A DNA stretch of 64,000 nucleotides from Janthinobacterium rivuli (GTDB lineage: Bacteria; Pseudomonadota; Gammaproteobacteria; Burkholderiales; Burkholderiaceae_D): the NCBI RefSeq assembly GCF_029690045.1, contig NZ_CP121464.1, positions 1,426,001-1,490,000 of the forward strand. The letters are read 5' to 3'. The notes beneath the pieces are model-generated. The model was not told the origin of the DNA and did not search any database. It worked only from the letters and a program-made list of their open reading frames with translations. Below are positions 1-8,002 of the stretch, piece after piece. Every line of letters starts with the position of its first letter. Position 1 is the stretch's first letter. The translations under genes were made by a program, and so were the position numbers.

Positions 1-625
1 GCAGCGCCGCACGGTCTTGCGCGGCGGCGGCCTGGTGGCGGCATTGGCCGCTTCCGGCCTGGCGGGGACGGCCCTGGCGCAGGATGGCGCAGTCAAGCGC
101 GCGAAACCAGCACTTGGCAAGAGTCCGTGGGGCGAGCATACGGACAAGGCGCCCACGCCGCGCCCCGTCAGCGTGCGGCCCGGCGAGGAAACCTTGCCGT
201 CAACACCGCGCGCCTACACAGATATCGAGAGCTATCACGCGCATATCTATTTTGACGAAGACAGTTACCAGAAGGCGGCGCTGATACGTCGCTGGGCGGC
301 CGAGCGCTTCCAGATCGAACTGGGCGACTGGAACCTGGAGCCGCGCGGCCCGCACGTGACGCCGTCGTTCTATTTCGGCTTTACCAATGATTTATTGCCC
401 GTGATCGTGCCGTGGCTGCAGCTCAATAGCCTGGGCCTGACGATACTGATCCACCCGAACACGGAAGACCCGCGCGCCGACCATTTGTATTACGCGCTGT
501 GGGTGAACCGGTCGCAGCCCGTGAATGGCTATGCGATGAAGAAGCCGGGACCGGGCGAGCCGCGGGTCGAGCAGATTTTTGTCAATACGCGTCCGACGGT
601 GAAAATCGAAACGTTGCGCGCATGA
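1..625 (+). CDS. DOPA 4,5-dioxygenase-like protein with Tat signal, 5' partial
   Basis: The reading frame is open from the left edge, so the start codon lies outside the window. The first visible residues, QRRTVLRGG followed by an alanine/leucine-rich stretch ending ALAQ, look like a twin-arginine export signal. The remainder resembles the small DOPA 4,5-dioxygenase family: an HAHIYFD block near residue 75 of the visible part, a GPH block, PWLQLNS, and an IHPNTEDP...DH block whose histidines are the likely metal ligands. In that family the enzyme opens the catechol ring of DOPA-like substrates (established knowledge); the substrate here is unknown. Export by Tat would suit a folded metalloprotein in the periplasm. 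The gene ends 16 bp before an IS element. Family assignment is fairly sure, activity is inferred. Confidence 0.72.
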   Translation, partial: QRRTVLRGGGLVAALAASGLAGTALAQDGAVKRAKPALGKSPWGEHTDKAPTPRPVSVRPGEETLPSTPRAYTDIESYHAHIYFDEDSYQKAALIRRWAAERFQIELGDWNLEPRGPHVTPSFYFGFTNDLLPVIVPWLQLNSLGLTILIHPNTEDPRADHLYYALWVNRSQPVNGYAMKKPGPGEPRVEQIFVNTRPTVKIETLRA

Positions 626-633
626 ACTGGGCA

Positions 634-641
634 TAAAAAAA
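634..641. repeat. 8-bp target-site duplication of the IS (left copy)
   Basis: The octamer TAAAAAAA directly precedes the left inverted repeat and is repeated exactly at 1703-1710 directly after the right inverted repeat. Eight-bp duplications are typical of IS1595-family insertion. The target is the A-run beside a terminator hairpin. Confidence 0.85.
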
Positions 642-1702
642 GGCTCTGTCATCGGCAACTAGGGGAAATTCTGGAATCTTCCCTGGACTGTGCTGTCTGA
701 CTCTGCATATCAATCACGTAGGGAGCAGATCATGCGGCCAGCCGAATGGATCACCTTGATTGCGCAGTTTGCTCAGTTGAGCCAGCGTCAGCGGCAAGCA
801 AGCATTGCCCTGCTGTGTGGCAGCGCGCCACACGACGCGACCGTCGCGCTGCTGGAAAGTGTGGTCCAGCCGCGATTGGCCTGTCACGCTTGCCATTCAG
901 AGCACCTGCATCGGCACGGTCATGCGCACGGCTTGCAGCGCTACCGCTGCGTGCCTTGCGGACGCACCTTCAATGCGCTCACCGGCACGCCGTTGGCCCG
1001 CTTGCGCCATAAATCGCTGTGGCTCGATTACGCCGATTGTCTGCTGGCATCGGATTCCGTACGCAAGGCGGCTAGCCAACTGGGCGTGCACCGCAACACC
1101 ACGTTTCGCTGGCGCCACAGGTTTTTATCGCTGGCAAAGACGGACCGGCCGCATGGCCTGCATGGCATCGCCGAGGCCGACGAGTTATATCTACTGGAGT
1201 CGGAAAAGGGATCGCGGCATCTGACGCGTCCGGCCCGCCGCCGGGGCGGCCATGCCCACAAACGCGGCATATCGAGTGAGCAGGTCTGCATCCTGATAGC
1301 GCGCGACCGCACGGGCCAGACCCTGGACTTCGTCACAGGCAAAGGGGCATTGACGAAAGCGCAGCTGCATCATTGCCTGTTACCCGTTATCGACAAGGAC
1401 GTCTTGTTGGTCACCGATGGCCATGCCGCCTATCGGGCTTTTTCCAGGGAAGCGGGCATCAGTCATCAGGCCGTCAACTTGCGCGCCGGCATTCGCGTGC
1501 AGGGTGCCGCCCATGTGCAGAACGTCAATGCCTATCACAGCCGATTGCGGCAATGGCTGGGGCCGTTTCACGGCGTGGCGACGCGCTATCTGCCGAACTA
1601 CCTGGGATGGCGGTGGATACTCGACGCCAGGCGTATCCGTTCACCGGAAGCGTTATTGAAAGCAACGCTGGGTGCATTCCCACATTTGACGGTGACATAG
1701 CC
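642..1702 (+). mobile_element. IS1595-family insertion sequence, complete
   Basis: The element is 1061 bp, with imperfect terminal inverted repeats. The left end begins GGCTCTGTCATCGGCAA; the right end read inwards begins GGCTATGTCACCGTCAA; 20 of the first 26 positions match. Both flanks carry the same octamer TAAAAAAA. It encodes one transposase (732-1700) whose stop codon lies inside the right inverted repeat. Intact ends, an uninterrupted ORF and an undecayed target duplication indicate recent and possibly still active transposition. The host site is the shared terminator between the convergent DOPA-dioxygenase-like gene and the PHB depolymerase gene. Confidence 0.9.
732..1700 (+). CDS. 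IS1595-family transposase
   Basis: The protein is 322 aa from ATG 732, which has AGGGAG about 8 nt upstream; an in-frame GTG at 690 lacks such a site. The N-terminal half carries a zinc ribbon (CHAC ... CVPC, about residues 55-85) and a helix-turn-helix-like segment (SQLGVHRNTTFRWRHRF). The C-terminal half has an ISXO2-like DDE/DDN catalytic fold: first Asp in EADELYL, second in LLVTDGHAAY, and an Asn-containing third motif (NVNAYHSRLRQWL). The Asn in place of Glu fits the IS1595 branches that use a DDN catalytic triad. The reading frame is intact, so the protein is probably functional. Confidence 0.88.
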   Translation: MRPAEWITLIAQFAQLSQRQRQASIALLCGSAPHDATVALLESVVQPRLACHACHSEHLHRHGHAHGLQRYRCVPCGRTFNALTGTPLARLRHKSLWLDYADCLLASDSVRKAASQLGVHRNTTFRWRHRFLSLAKTDRPHGLHGIAEADELYLLESEKGSRHLTRPARRRGGHAHKRGISSEQVCILIARDRTGQTLDFVTGKGALTKAQLHHCLLPVIDKDVLLVTDGHAAYRAFSREAGISHQAVNLRAGIRVQGAAHVQNVNAYHSRLRQWLGPFHGVATRYLPNYLGWRWILDARRIRSPEALLKATLGAFPHLTVT

Positions 1703-1742
1703 TAAAAAAACGCCACGCCAGTGTGAGCTGGCGTGGCGTTTT
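1703..1742. terminator. Intrinsic terminator shared by phaZ and, before the IS insertion, the gene to the left
   Basis: The 11-bp perfect stem ACGCCACGCCA / TGGCGTGGCGT (1710-1720 and 1729-1739) has an 8-nt loop. On the minus strand it is followed by T7 (the A-run 1704-1710), so it terminates phaZ. On the plus strand it is followed by TTTT. The A-run is the right copy of the IS target duplication, so insertion preserved the phaZ terminator while separating it from the DOPA-dioxygenase-like gene. Confidence 0.85.
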
Positions 1743-1759
1743 GACGGAAATGCCGTGTA

Positions 1760-2980
1760 TTAGCCGTGTTTCTGGATGAATTCGCCGATTTTCGGGCAAA
1801 TGATCTCGCGCCAGCGGCGGCCCGAGAAGATGCCGTAGTGGCCGCATTTCGGCGCCACGAAGTCTTGTTGCATCTCGGCAGGAATGCCGGAACACAAGTC
1901 ATGCGCCGCCTGCGTCTGGCCGGCGCCGGAAATGTCGTCCAGCTCGCCTTCGACCGTGAACAGCGCCACGTTCGTGATGTCTTGCGGACGCACCAGCTGG
2001 CCGCCCACTTTCCACGTGCCCATCGGCAGGCTGAATTCCTGGAAAACCGTTTTGATGGTTTCCAGGTAGTACTCGGCCGGCATGTCCAGCACGGCGTTGT
2101 ACTCGTTGTAGAACTGGCGATGGCCTTCCGCCGGCTCGTCGTCGCCCGTCACCAGGTGCATATAGAACTCGCGGTGGCTTTGCGCGTGGCGGCCCGGATT
2201 CATGGCGATGAAGCCGGCGTGCTGCAGGAAGCCCGGATACACCTTGCGGCCAAAGCCCGGATAGTTCGGCGGCACCGCGTAGATCACGGTGTTTTCAAAC
2301 CACGAGAATTTCTTTTCCGTCGCCAGGTTGTTCACTTGCGTGGGCGAACGGCGCGGGTCGATCGGGCCGCCCATCATCGTCATGGTTTTCGGCATGTGCG
2401 GATCTTTGGCCGTCGCCATCAGCGAGATGGCGGCCAGTACGGGCACGGTTGGTTGACAGACGGAAATGACGTGCAAATCAGGCGCCAGCAGGCGGATGAA
2501 TTCCTGCACATAATAAATGTAGTCGTCCAGGTGGAACGGGCCTTCCGTCAGCGGTACCATGCGCGCGTCCGTCCAGTCGGTGATGTAGACATCGTGCTCG
2601 GCCAGCAAGCCGCGCACGGTATCGCGCAGCAGGGTCGAGTGGTGACCGGACAGGGGGGCAACCAGCAGAACTTTGGGCTGTTGCAAGCCAGTGGCTTCTT
2701 TTTTGAAGTGAATCAGGCGGCAAAACGGTTTGGTGACGACAACGTGTTCGCGGATGTCGACGCTCTCGCCTTGGACGAGAACGGATTTGATGTCGAATTG
2801 TGGTTTTTCGTAGTCTTTGCCAAGGCGGTACATCAGCTCGTAGCCGGCTGCGATGCGTTGCGAAAACGGGGTGTGGGCCAGTGGAGAAACCGGGTTGGTA
2901 AATAACTTGGAGGACATGTCTGCCCATTGCATCACCGGAGTGAGGAAAGAGCGTTGCAGTTCGTGCAGTTGGTAAAGCAT
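1760..2980 (-). CDS. phaZ: Intracellular polyhydroxybutyrate depolymerase
   Basis: The product is 406 aa from the ATG at 2980 (MLYQLHELQ), preceded by AGGA; an upstream in-frame extension has no ribosome site. The sequence matches the intracellular PHB depolymerase family (PHB_depo_C): an alpha/beta hydrolase with the nucleophile-elbow motif SVCQP near residue 175. There the nucleophile is cysteine rather than the usual lipase serine, as described for Ralstonia PhaZ1. C-terminal motifs GELDDISGAGQT and GHYGIFSGRRW supply the likely Asp and His. It degrades native PHB granules in the cytoplasm to release 3-hydroxybutyrate. No signal peptide is visible. It is monocistronic. A PHA-system protein gene lies about 3 kb away. 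Confidence 0.93.
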   Translation of the reverse strand: MLYQLHELQRSFLTPVMQWADMSSKLFTNPVSPLAHTPFSQRIAAGYELMYRLGKDYEKPQFDIKSVLVQGESVDIREHVVVTKPFCRLIHFKKEATGLQQPKVLLVAPLSGHHSTLLRDTVRGLLAEHDVYITDWTDARMVPLTEGPFHLDDYIYYVQEFIRLLAPDLHVISVCQPTVPVLAAISLMATAKDPHMPKTMTMMGGPIDPRRSPTQVNNLATEKKFSWFENTVIYAVPPNYPGFGRKVYPGFLQHAGFIAMNPGRHAQSHREFYMHLVTGDDEPAEGHRQFYNEYNAVLDMPAEYYLETIKTVFQEFSLPMGTWKVGGQLVRPQDITNVALFTVEGELDDISGAGQTQAAHDLCSGIPAEMQQDFVAPKCGHYGIFSGRRWREIICPKIGEFIQKHG

Positions 2981-3150
2981 ATAGAGTCCTTGTTTAATTC
3001 CAAGCGCCAATATCGGCTCAAATATCATAATCCAATTTTACGATATTTGTTGAGGACAAAATGTGCATTACCACGCATAGATCCACAGTTTGCGCTTTGG
3101 TGTGACAGCGCGCCACACTTGCGTGGATAGACCTGCAACGATGCTTTAAA

Positions 3151-3180
3151 AGCAAAAAAAGCAGCGTTTCCGCTGCTTTT
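3151..3180 (-). terminator. Intrinsic terminator of fdxA
   Basis: Read on the minus strand, the hairpin AAAAGCAGCG / CGCTGCTTTT with a short loop is followed by a T7 tract (A-run 3154-3160). It lies between the end of fdxA and the phaZ promoter region, separating the two transcripts. Confidence 0.75.
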
Positions 3181-3253
3181 GTCTGTTTTTTTGCCGCTAC
3201 GCCCGTGCGGAAAAGAATCTTCCCGCCGGAACGGCCGCGGCATCGCCGTGCGT

Positions 3254-3577
3254 TTAGCGCACCAGCATGTCGAGCTTGTCCTTGACGTCCTTGAATTGCT
3301 CGGCTTCCGGCAAGGCAGCCTTCGTCTTGGTGATCGACGGCCAGTTACGCGCCAGATCGACGTTGATCTTGATGAAGGCTTGCTGGTCGCCCGGCACGTC
3401 TTCTTCCGCGAAAATCGCGTTCACCGGGCATTCTGCCACGCAGACGGCGCAGTCAATACATTCGTCCGGATCGATCGCCAGGAAGTTCGGGCCTTCCCGG
3501 AAACAATCTACCGGGCAGACATCGACGCAGTCGGTATAGCGACAGGCGATGCAGGATTCGGTGACAACGTGGGTCAT
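3254..3577 (-). CDS. fdxA: 7Fe ferredoxin (3Fe-4S and 4Fe-4S)
   Basis: The product is 107 aa from ATG 3577 (MTHVVTESC), with AGGA 6 nt upstream; the longer frame upstream has no ribosome site. The N-terminal cluster motif [17 protein letters not shown] and the second motif [12 protein letters not shown] are the FdxA pattern, with a C-terminal extension of about 45 residues ([19 protein letters not shown]). FdxA proteins are cytoplasmic low-potential electron carriers; the redox partner here is unknown. It is monocistronic with its own terminator. The promoter must lie in the 365-bp gap upstream. Confidence 0.95.
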   Translation of the reverse strand: MTHVVTESCIACRYTDCVDVCPVDCFREGPNFLAIDPDECIDCAVCVAECPVNAIFAEEDVPGDQQAFIKINVDLARNWPSITKTKAALPEAEQFKDVKDKLDMLVR

Positions 3578-3689
3578 AACAGTCCTATCAATTTTTGGGG
3601 AGGTGCTGTAGCGCCTGCAGGAAACTCGGCGGCGCATACTAAAGCAAAGCATTGTATTTTAAGGCAATTCGCTATTTCTCACAAATCCC

Positions 3690-3712
3690 GCTTATATACA
3701 ATACGTATAAGC
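3690..3712. promoter_or_regulatory. Dyad in the fdxA upstream gap
   Basis: The 365-bp gap 3578-3942 holds no gene I can support. It contains an inverted repeat GCTTATA - 9 nt - TATAAGC in an AT-rich stretch about 115 bp upstream of the fdxA start. This could be an operator or part of a promoter; no known regulator motif is recognised. Confidence 0.3.
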
Positions 3713-3895
3713 AAATTCATTTTTTGGCAGTGCCGTTGCCGCGCAGAGTGGGCAATTCAGCGACTATCCGGGACGTTGCCATGAAGAACGCGGCAAGAAA
3801 GCGACAGTCGCCCGCCGGTGCGGGGTGCAGGGCGGGCGACGCAAGGGCTTGCCGTGTGGTGTTTTTGTTTTACTCAAATCAAGATCAGTAAAAAT

Positions 3896-3939
3896 AAGTG
3901 CCAGGCATGTGCCAAACATGTGCCAAACAAGTGCCGGAA
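3896..3939. repeat. Four tandem 11-bp iterons
   Basis: The units are AAGTGCCAGGC, ATGTGCCAAAC, ATGTGCCAAAC and AAGTGCCGGAA, with an exact 11-bp period and no spacer. The array ends 3 bp before the stop codon end of the emfourin-like gene. The period is about one helical turn, so bound proteins would line up on one face of the DNA. Function unknown. Confidence 0.8.
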
Positions 3940-3942
3940 CAA

Positions 3943-4230
3943 TCAGGCGCTGGCGCGTATTTGCGTCAGTAACTGTTGCCAACGTGCATTTTCAGCACTG
4001 CCATCCTCGGCAAAGGTGATGGTGCGGCGCGCGGCAGGGGCGTCGACGGTGATCTGCCATTGAGGGATATCGGCGCCCACCTGTTCGCCCGTGGCTTGCG
4101 GGTGCGTGAAAAAGCCGCTGCTGGCCAGTGCCGCTTCCAGCCCGGGGCCGGCCGGGTGGGCCTGCGTATCGATCTCGTACTGTTCGCTCAGGCCGGCAAA
4201 GCCGCCGCTGCTGCGGGCTGAAATTTTCAT
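3943..4230 (-). CDS. Emfourin-like small protease inhibitor
   Basis: The product is 95 aa from ATG 4230 (MKISARSSGGFAG), preceded by AAGGAG. The N-terminal SGGFAGL block, the mid-protein acidic/aromatic stretch (DIPQWQITVD) and small cytoplasmic size resemble emfourin, the protealysin inhibitor encoded beside a protealysin-like M4 protease in Serratia. The gene directly follows the M4-like protease gene on the same strand with an 87-bp gap, which is the arrangement described for such pairs. The likely role is holding the protease inactive inside the cell. The assignment is by resemblance plus context. Inhibition of this particular, rather divergent protease is inferred. Confidence 0.72.
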   Translation of the reverse strand: MKISARSSGGFAGLSEQYEIDTQAHPAGPGLEAALASSGFFTHPQATGEQVGADIPQWQITVDAPAARRTITFAEDGSAENARWQQLLTQIRASA

Positions 4231-4317
4231 GCTGCTCCTTCTTGAGGATGGTGGTGGGGACGTGATGCGGCATGTCATCGCCTGTGGCTGAATGCTGGCT
4301 GGTGGGCGCGTACGGCG

Positions 4318-5712
4318 TTATCGGGGGGCGTAACTGCGGCACCAGGCCGCCAGCGCTTCGCGTTCCGCTTCCAGCAATTGATCGGACTCGCTGTATTCCG
4401 CATGGTTCATGGTACCGCAGCAGGCCCGCCTGTCTTGCACGGCACCTTCGTCATCGACGATGCCTGCGGCAAAGTTCATCTGTCCATCCCCCGTCATGGC
4501 GTTCTTGAGCACTTCGCGCACGGTAAAGCTGTTGCGGATGAAATCCAGGTAGGTAGTGTAGCCATCGGCCTGCGCCAGGGTCAGCATGTGGCCAGCCACG
4601 TCGGCGTACGTGGCTGCGTGATCGGGGGACGCCACCAGGGCGCGCAAGACCAGGCTGCGCAGGTAGTCGCCGCAACGGTGCAGCACGGCCGCGTCGTCTT
4701 CCAGCTGGGGCTGGCGTTCGTGGGCAAAGATGTCGGCCAGGATGTCGTAGATGGCGCCCGTAAACACTTGCGAGATGGCGTGCACTTCCGTGCCTGCTTC
4801 CGACAATTTGATGTCATTGTCTGCATTGCGCAAACCGTTAGGCCGGCCCAGCGCCAGGCCGAACTGCTCCGCCAGGTCGGCCAGGAAGGTTTTATCGTGG
4901 AGGTCGGATTTGGTTTGCGCGATCACGGCTTCGACCTGGTCCAGCTGCGACAGGGCCAGGAAGATGGCCGTCAGGTCGCCGAACGATTCATGCAAGCCGC
5001 CCGTCTGCGGTGGATTATTGTTGAGCAGCCAATTCGGCTTGAGGCCATCGAGGATGGCGTGTCCTGTTTCATGCGAAACGATGTCGAGCGAACGGCAGGT
5101 GTAGACGCGCTCGGTGGCTCCGCTGGGGATGAAGTCGCCGAACTTGAGGGCGTTGTCGCTGCGGCTGTAATAGGCATTCATGACGTTGGGCAAGCCGTGC
5201 GGGAACACGCGCAGCGGTTCCGTATTGTTGGCGTTGTTCCATTGCCAGGGCAGGGGCGGCGCCGTGTCGTTGCTGGCCATCGCGCGCTGGTACATGGTGA
5301 GCGTCATGCGCACGATGGCAAACGTGTGCACGGCGTCGAACTGGTCGGTGTTGGGCGAGACGATGAAGTCGCCAAAGGCGTTCGGGCTGACCCGGGCGAT
5401 GCCCGGCTCGCCGAACGTGATGCGCGCATCGCGCGGGCCTTGCAGGGTCAGGCCGGGCAGGAAGGTCTTGCGCGTGCCCAGTTCGCTCACGGACGGGTCT
5501 TGCTTCCAGATCAGCACGCGCGAACCGACAGGCACGGCGGCCAGGTCGCGGGCCGTTGCCTCGGTCAGGCGCGGCCGACCCGGCTGCAGGGTCAGTTGCG
5601 CATTCTTGCGGTGCTGGCGGTAGGGCGCCGAGGGGGTGGGGACATAGCCGACGGGCAAGGACACGCATTTGGTCAGCACGGCTTCGACCGGCACGATGAC
5701 TTTCTGGTCCAT
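4318..5712 (-). CDS. M4-like (protealysin-type) zinc metalloprotease
   Basis: The product is 464 aa from ATG 5712 (MDQKVIVPVEA), with TTGGAG upstream. An in-frame ATG at 5820 would add 36 residues but has no ribosome site. The zinc motif HETGH lies in SHETGHAILDGLKP (about residue 220). A gluzincin third-ligand motif GGLHESFGDLTAIF follows about 30 residues later. A conserved His in EVHAISQVFTGAIYDI, well downstream, resembles the catalytic His region of thermolysin-like enzymes. No signal peptide or thermolysin-type long propeptide is visible, so it probably acts in or is released from the cytoplasm. It is followed by an emfourin-like inhibitor gene. Family level is confident; substrate unknown. 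Confidence 0.8.
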   Translation of the reverse strand: MDQKVIVPVEAVLTKCVSLPVGYVPTPSAPYRQHRKNAQLTLQPGRPRLTEATARDLAAVPVGSRVLIWKQDPSVSELGTRKTFLPGLTLQGPRDARITFGEPGIARVSPNAFGDFIVSPNTDQFDAVHTFAIVRMTLTMYQRAMASNDTAPPLPWQWNNANNTEPLRVFPHGLPNVMNAYYSRSDNALKFGDFIPSGATERVYTCRSLDIVSHETGHAILDGLKPNWLLNNNPPQTGGLHESFGDLTAIFLALSQLDQVEAVIAQTKSDLHDKTFLADLAEQFGLALGRPNGLRNADNDIKLSEAGTEVHAISQVFTGAIYDILADIFAHERQPQLEDDAAVLHRCGDYLRSLVLRALVASPDHAATYADVAGHMLTLAQADGYTTYLDFIRNSFTVREVLKNAMTGDGQMNFAAGIVDDEGAVQDRRACCGTMNHAEYSESDQLLEAEREALAAWCRSYAPR

Positions 5713-5912
5713 GGTAGCTCTCCAAGACACTTGCAACTGGAATGGAGATAGTCGGCCTGCTTCGCTGGTTTCGGTTTGATGTGGCGCAAGCGCCGCACAG
5801 GAAAGCGCGGTTTTTTCCATGTGCCGGCATTCCCCATGGCTGCGGCTGCCGCGTGGCGGCTGGTATGATGCTGGCCGTATGGCACCCGTTTTTATAATAA
5901 AAGGATCGTTTG

Positions 5913-6197
5913 ATGGCGGATATAAATATAGTTCAGCAACATAAGCTGACAGCAGAAAAGGCGCGCGAAGCGGCGCAGCAAGTGGCCGACAAGCTGGCCC
6001 AGGAATATGACCTGGCGTGCGCCTGGGATGGCGACGTGCTGCGTTTCGAGCGCAGTGGCGTCGATGGGTCGCTGACCCTGGAAAAAGAGCAGGCGCAACT
6101 GCAAATCAAGCTGGGCTTCATGCTCAGCGCCTTCGCTTCCACGATTGAAGGCAAGATCGCCGAGAAGATGCGCAAGGTGTTTACCGAGACAGTTTGA
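5913..6197 (+). CDS. Polyhydroxyalkanoic acid system family protein
   Basis: The product is 94 aa from ATG 5913, with AAGGA at 5901-5905. The pattern of an N-terminal helix rich in Ala/Lys, then WDGDVLRFERSGVDGSLTLEKEQ and a LQIKLGFMLSAFASTIEGKI tail, fits the PHA granule-associated domain family (PHA_gran_rgn). Its biochemical role is not established; members co-occur with PHA synthesis genes. Two -10-like hexamers lie upstream (TGGTATGAT around 5860, TATAAT at 5893). With the depolymerase at 1760-2980 it indicates that the organism makes PHA granules. Confidence 0.8.
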   Translation: MADINIVQQHKLTAEKAREAAQQVADKLAQEYDLACAWDGDVLRFERSGVDGSLTLEKEQAQLQIKLGFMLSAFASTIEGKIAEKMRKVFTETV

Positions 6198-6246
6198 GTC
6201 GCTTGTCTGGCGCCATGTTTGGTGCTAGGGAACGTGTCGCAGTGAT

Positions 6247-6287
6247 GGGCGAAAAGACGATGAAAACACGTCGCTTTTCGCCTTTTT
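6247..6287 (+). terminator. Intrinsic terminator after the PHA-system gene
   Basis: The stem GGCGAAAAGACG / CGTCGCTTTTCGCC (one bulged base), with a 9-nt loop, is followed by TTTTT at 6283-6287. Confidence 0.75.
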
Positions 6288-6342
6288 CACGTCTGACTGT
6301 ACGCTGGCGAACATTGCTAGCACATTTCTATTTGGAAAGCCA

Positions 6343-6372
6343 TTGGACTTTGGTGGCTTTTTGCGTTATACT
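6343..6372 (+). promoter_or_regulatory. Candidate proVWX promoter
   Basis: TATACT (6367-6372) matches the -10 consensus at 5 of 6 positions. TTGGAC (6343-6348) lies 18 bp upstream as a weak -35. A small hairpin AAAGCCA/TGGCTTT (6336-6360) overlaps it. If used, transcription would start near 6379 and leave a leader of about 390 nt. Confidence 0.4.
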
Positions 6373-6378
6373 TGAGTC

Positions 6379-6769
6379 ATATTTACAACAGCTACACCGC
6401 GTTTCACCTTCTGCTTCGCAGTACTCCCCACTCGCTGAGTGGTGAATAATTCTTCGGGTTTTACACCCGCATCCAGTTAAAAAGTAGCTTGGTCGATTTT
6501 TTCGGTCAAATACATTTGGTGCCATGTATTTGCATGGCGCTAGCGTTGTTAAAAGTCCTGAACCACAGCCTCTTTTAGCACGCACACGGCACCCCGGCAC
6601 CGGCTTTGGCCATCCGCTGGTCACACGCGTGTCACCCCCTGTTACCTGTCGCTCCCGTGCGCTTTTTGCGCCGTGGCGTAGCCGACGCAACAGGGTTTGT
6701 TGATTCCCGCCGCAAGCTAGCAGCTTGCTGGGTTTCATTCCATTCGTCAAATCGAGGGAGAACCACATC
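6379..6769 (+). other. Long, structured untranslated leader of proV
   Basis: This stretch of about 390 bp has no supportable gene. It contains three clean hairpins: CCACTC-GCT-GAGTGG (6428-6442), CGGGT-TTTAC-ACCCG (6455-6469), and AAATACAT / ATGTATTT with an 8-nt loop (6508-6531). No known riboswitch class is recognised. It may regulate the downstream osmoprotectant transporter or contain an unrecognised small RNA; both are inference. Confidence 0.4.
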
Positions 6770-8002
6770 GTGGCAAAACAAATCATTATCGACCATGTGT
6801 TCAAAGTGTTCGGCGACAAGCCAGAAGAAGCACTTGAACTCGTTCATCAGGGCGCCAGCAAGCAGGACATCCTGGCCAAGACTGACTGCACCATCGGCGT
6901 TTTCGACGCCACCTTTACCATTGAAGCGGGCGAGATATTCGTCATCATGGGCCTGTCCGGTTCGGGCAAGTCGACCCTGGTGCGCATGCTGAACCGTTTG
7001 ATCGAGCCGACCGCCGGCCGCATCCTGATCGACGGCAACGACATCAATACCTTGCCGGACGCCCAGTTGCGCGCCCTGCGCCGCAAGGACATCAGCATGG
7101 TGTTCCAGTCGTTCGCGCTGCTGCCGCAAATTACCGTGCTCGACAACACTGCCTTCGGCATGGAACTGGCGGGCATGCCCAAGGCCGAGCGCCATGCGCT
7201 GGCCCAGCAAGCGTTGGAGCAGGTAGGCCTGGATGGCTACGGCGCCAGCTATCCCGACGAATTGTCGGGCGGCATGCAGCAGCGCGTGGGCCTGGCCCGT
7301 GCGCTGGCTTGCGATCCATCGATTTTGCTGATGGATGAAGCGTTTTCCGCGCTCGATCCAATTATCCGTACGGAAATGCAATCGGAACTGCTGCGCTTGC
7401 AGCAAATCAAGCGCCGCACCATCGTCTTCATTTCGCATGATCTCGACGAAGCCATGCGCATCGGCGACCGCGTCGCCATCATGAAAGACGGCCACGTGGT
7501 GCAAGTGGGCACGCCGGAAGAAATTCTGCGCAAACCAGCCAACGATTACGTGCGCAACTTCGTGCGCGGCGTCGATGCGGCGGCCGTGTTCAAGGCCAGC
7601 GATATTGCCCGCAAGAGCCAGATCGTCGTGTCGGAATCGCCGAGCCGCGGTTCGCGCGCCGCGCTGTCGATGCTGGAAGAGCAGGATCGCGCGTTTGCCT
7701 ACGTCGTCAATCCGCAGCGCAAGTTCCTTGGCGTCGTGTCGGCCGATTCGCTGCGCAGCGCGCTCGACGGCCATGTTGGTCCGCTGGGCCTGGCGCATGC
7801 CTACCTGCCCGACGTGCAGACCATCAACGCAGATGAGCCAGTCGCCGGCCTGTTCGGCCAGGTGGCGCAACTGCCTTACGCCGTCCCTGTGGTGGCCGAT
7901 GACGGCAGCTTCCGCGGCGCCATCAGCAAGACAACCTTGCTGAAGTTCCTTGACCGCGACACGCCAGCCATAGCCGAACAACAACAGAAAGGACAAGCAT
8001 GA
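6770..8002 (+). CDS. proV: Glycine betaine/proline ABC transporter, ATP-binding subunit
   Basis: The product is 410 aa from GTG 6770, with GAGGGAGA upstream. Walker [10 protein letters not shown] is near residue 65, the Q-loop is in [10 protein letters not shown], the signature is [15 protein letters not shown], and Walker B is [12 protein letters not shown]. The C-terminal region from about residue 290 corresponds to the paired CBS-like domains of ProV/OpuAA that sense ionic strength. The subunit energises uptake of glycine betaine or related osmoprotectants. Its stop overlaps the next start in ATGA, so it is translationally coupled to the permease gene. Confidence 0.95.
   Translation: MAKQIIIDHVFKVFGDKPEEALELVHQGASKQDILAKTDCTIGVFDATFTIEAGEIFVIMGLSGSGKSTLVRMLNRLIEPTAGRILIDGNDINTLPDAQLRALRRKDISMVFQSFALLPQITVLDNTAFGMELAGMPKAERHALAQQALEQVGLDGYGASYPDELSGGMQQRVGLARALACDPSILLMDEAFSALDPIIRTEMQSELLRLQQIKRRTIVFISHDLDEAMRIGDRVAIMKDGHVVQVGTPEEILRKPANDYVRNFVRGVDAAAVFKASDIARKSQIVVSESPSRGSRAALSMLEEQDRAFAYVVNPQRKFLGVVSADSLRSALDGHVGPLGLAHAYLPDVQTINADEPVAGLFGQVAQLPYAVPVVADDGSFRGAISKTTLLKFLDRDTPAIAEQQQKGQA

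Noticed and set aside
690..731. GTG 690 as the transposase start
   Set aside because: ATG 732 has a good Shine-Dalgarno sequence (AGGGAG) at proper spacing; the upstream extension is not conserved-looking and runs toward the inverted repeat.
3896..3939. CRISPR array or sigma-54 promoters within the 11-bp repeats
   Set aside because: Units are far too short and have no spacers. The apparent GG-N10-GC pairs arise simply from the 11-bp period of a GGC-containing unit.
4231..4317. A separate small gene between the M4-like protease and the inhibitor
   Set aside because: The 87-bp gap has no start codon with a ribosome site and no open frame worth calling.
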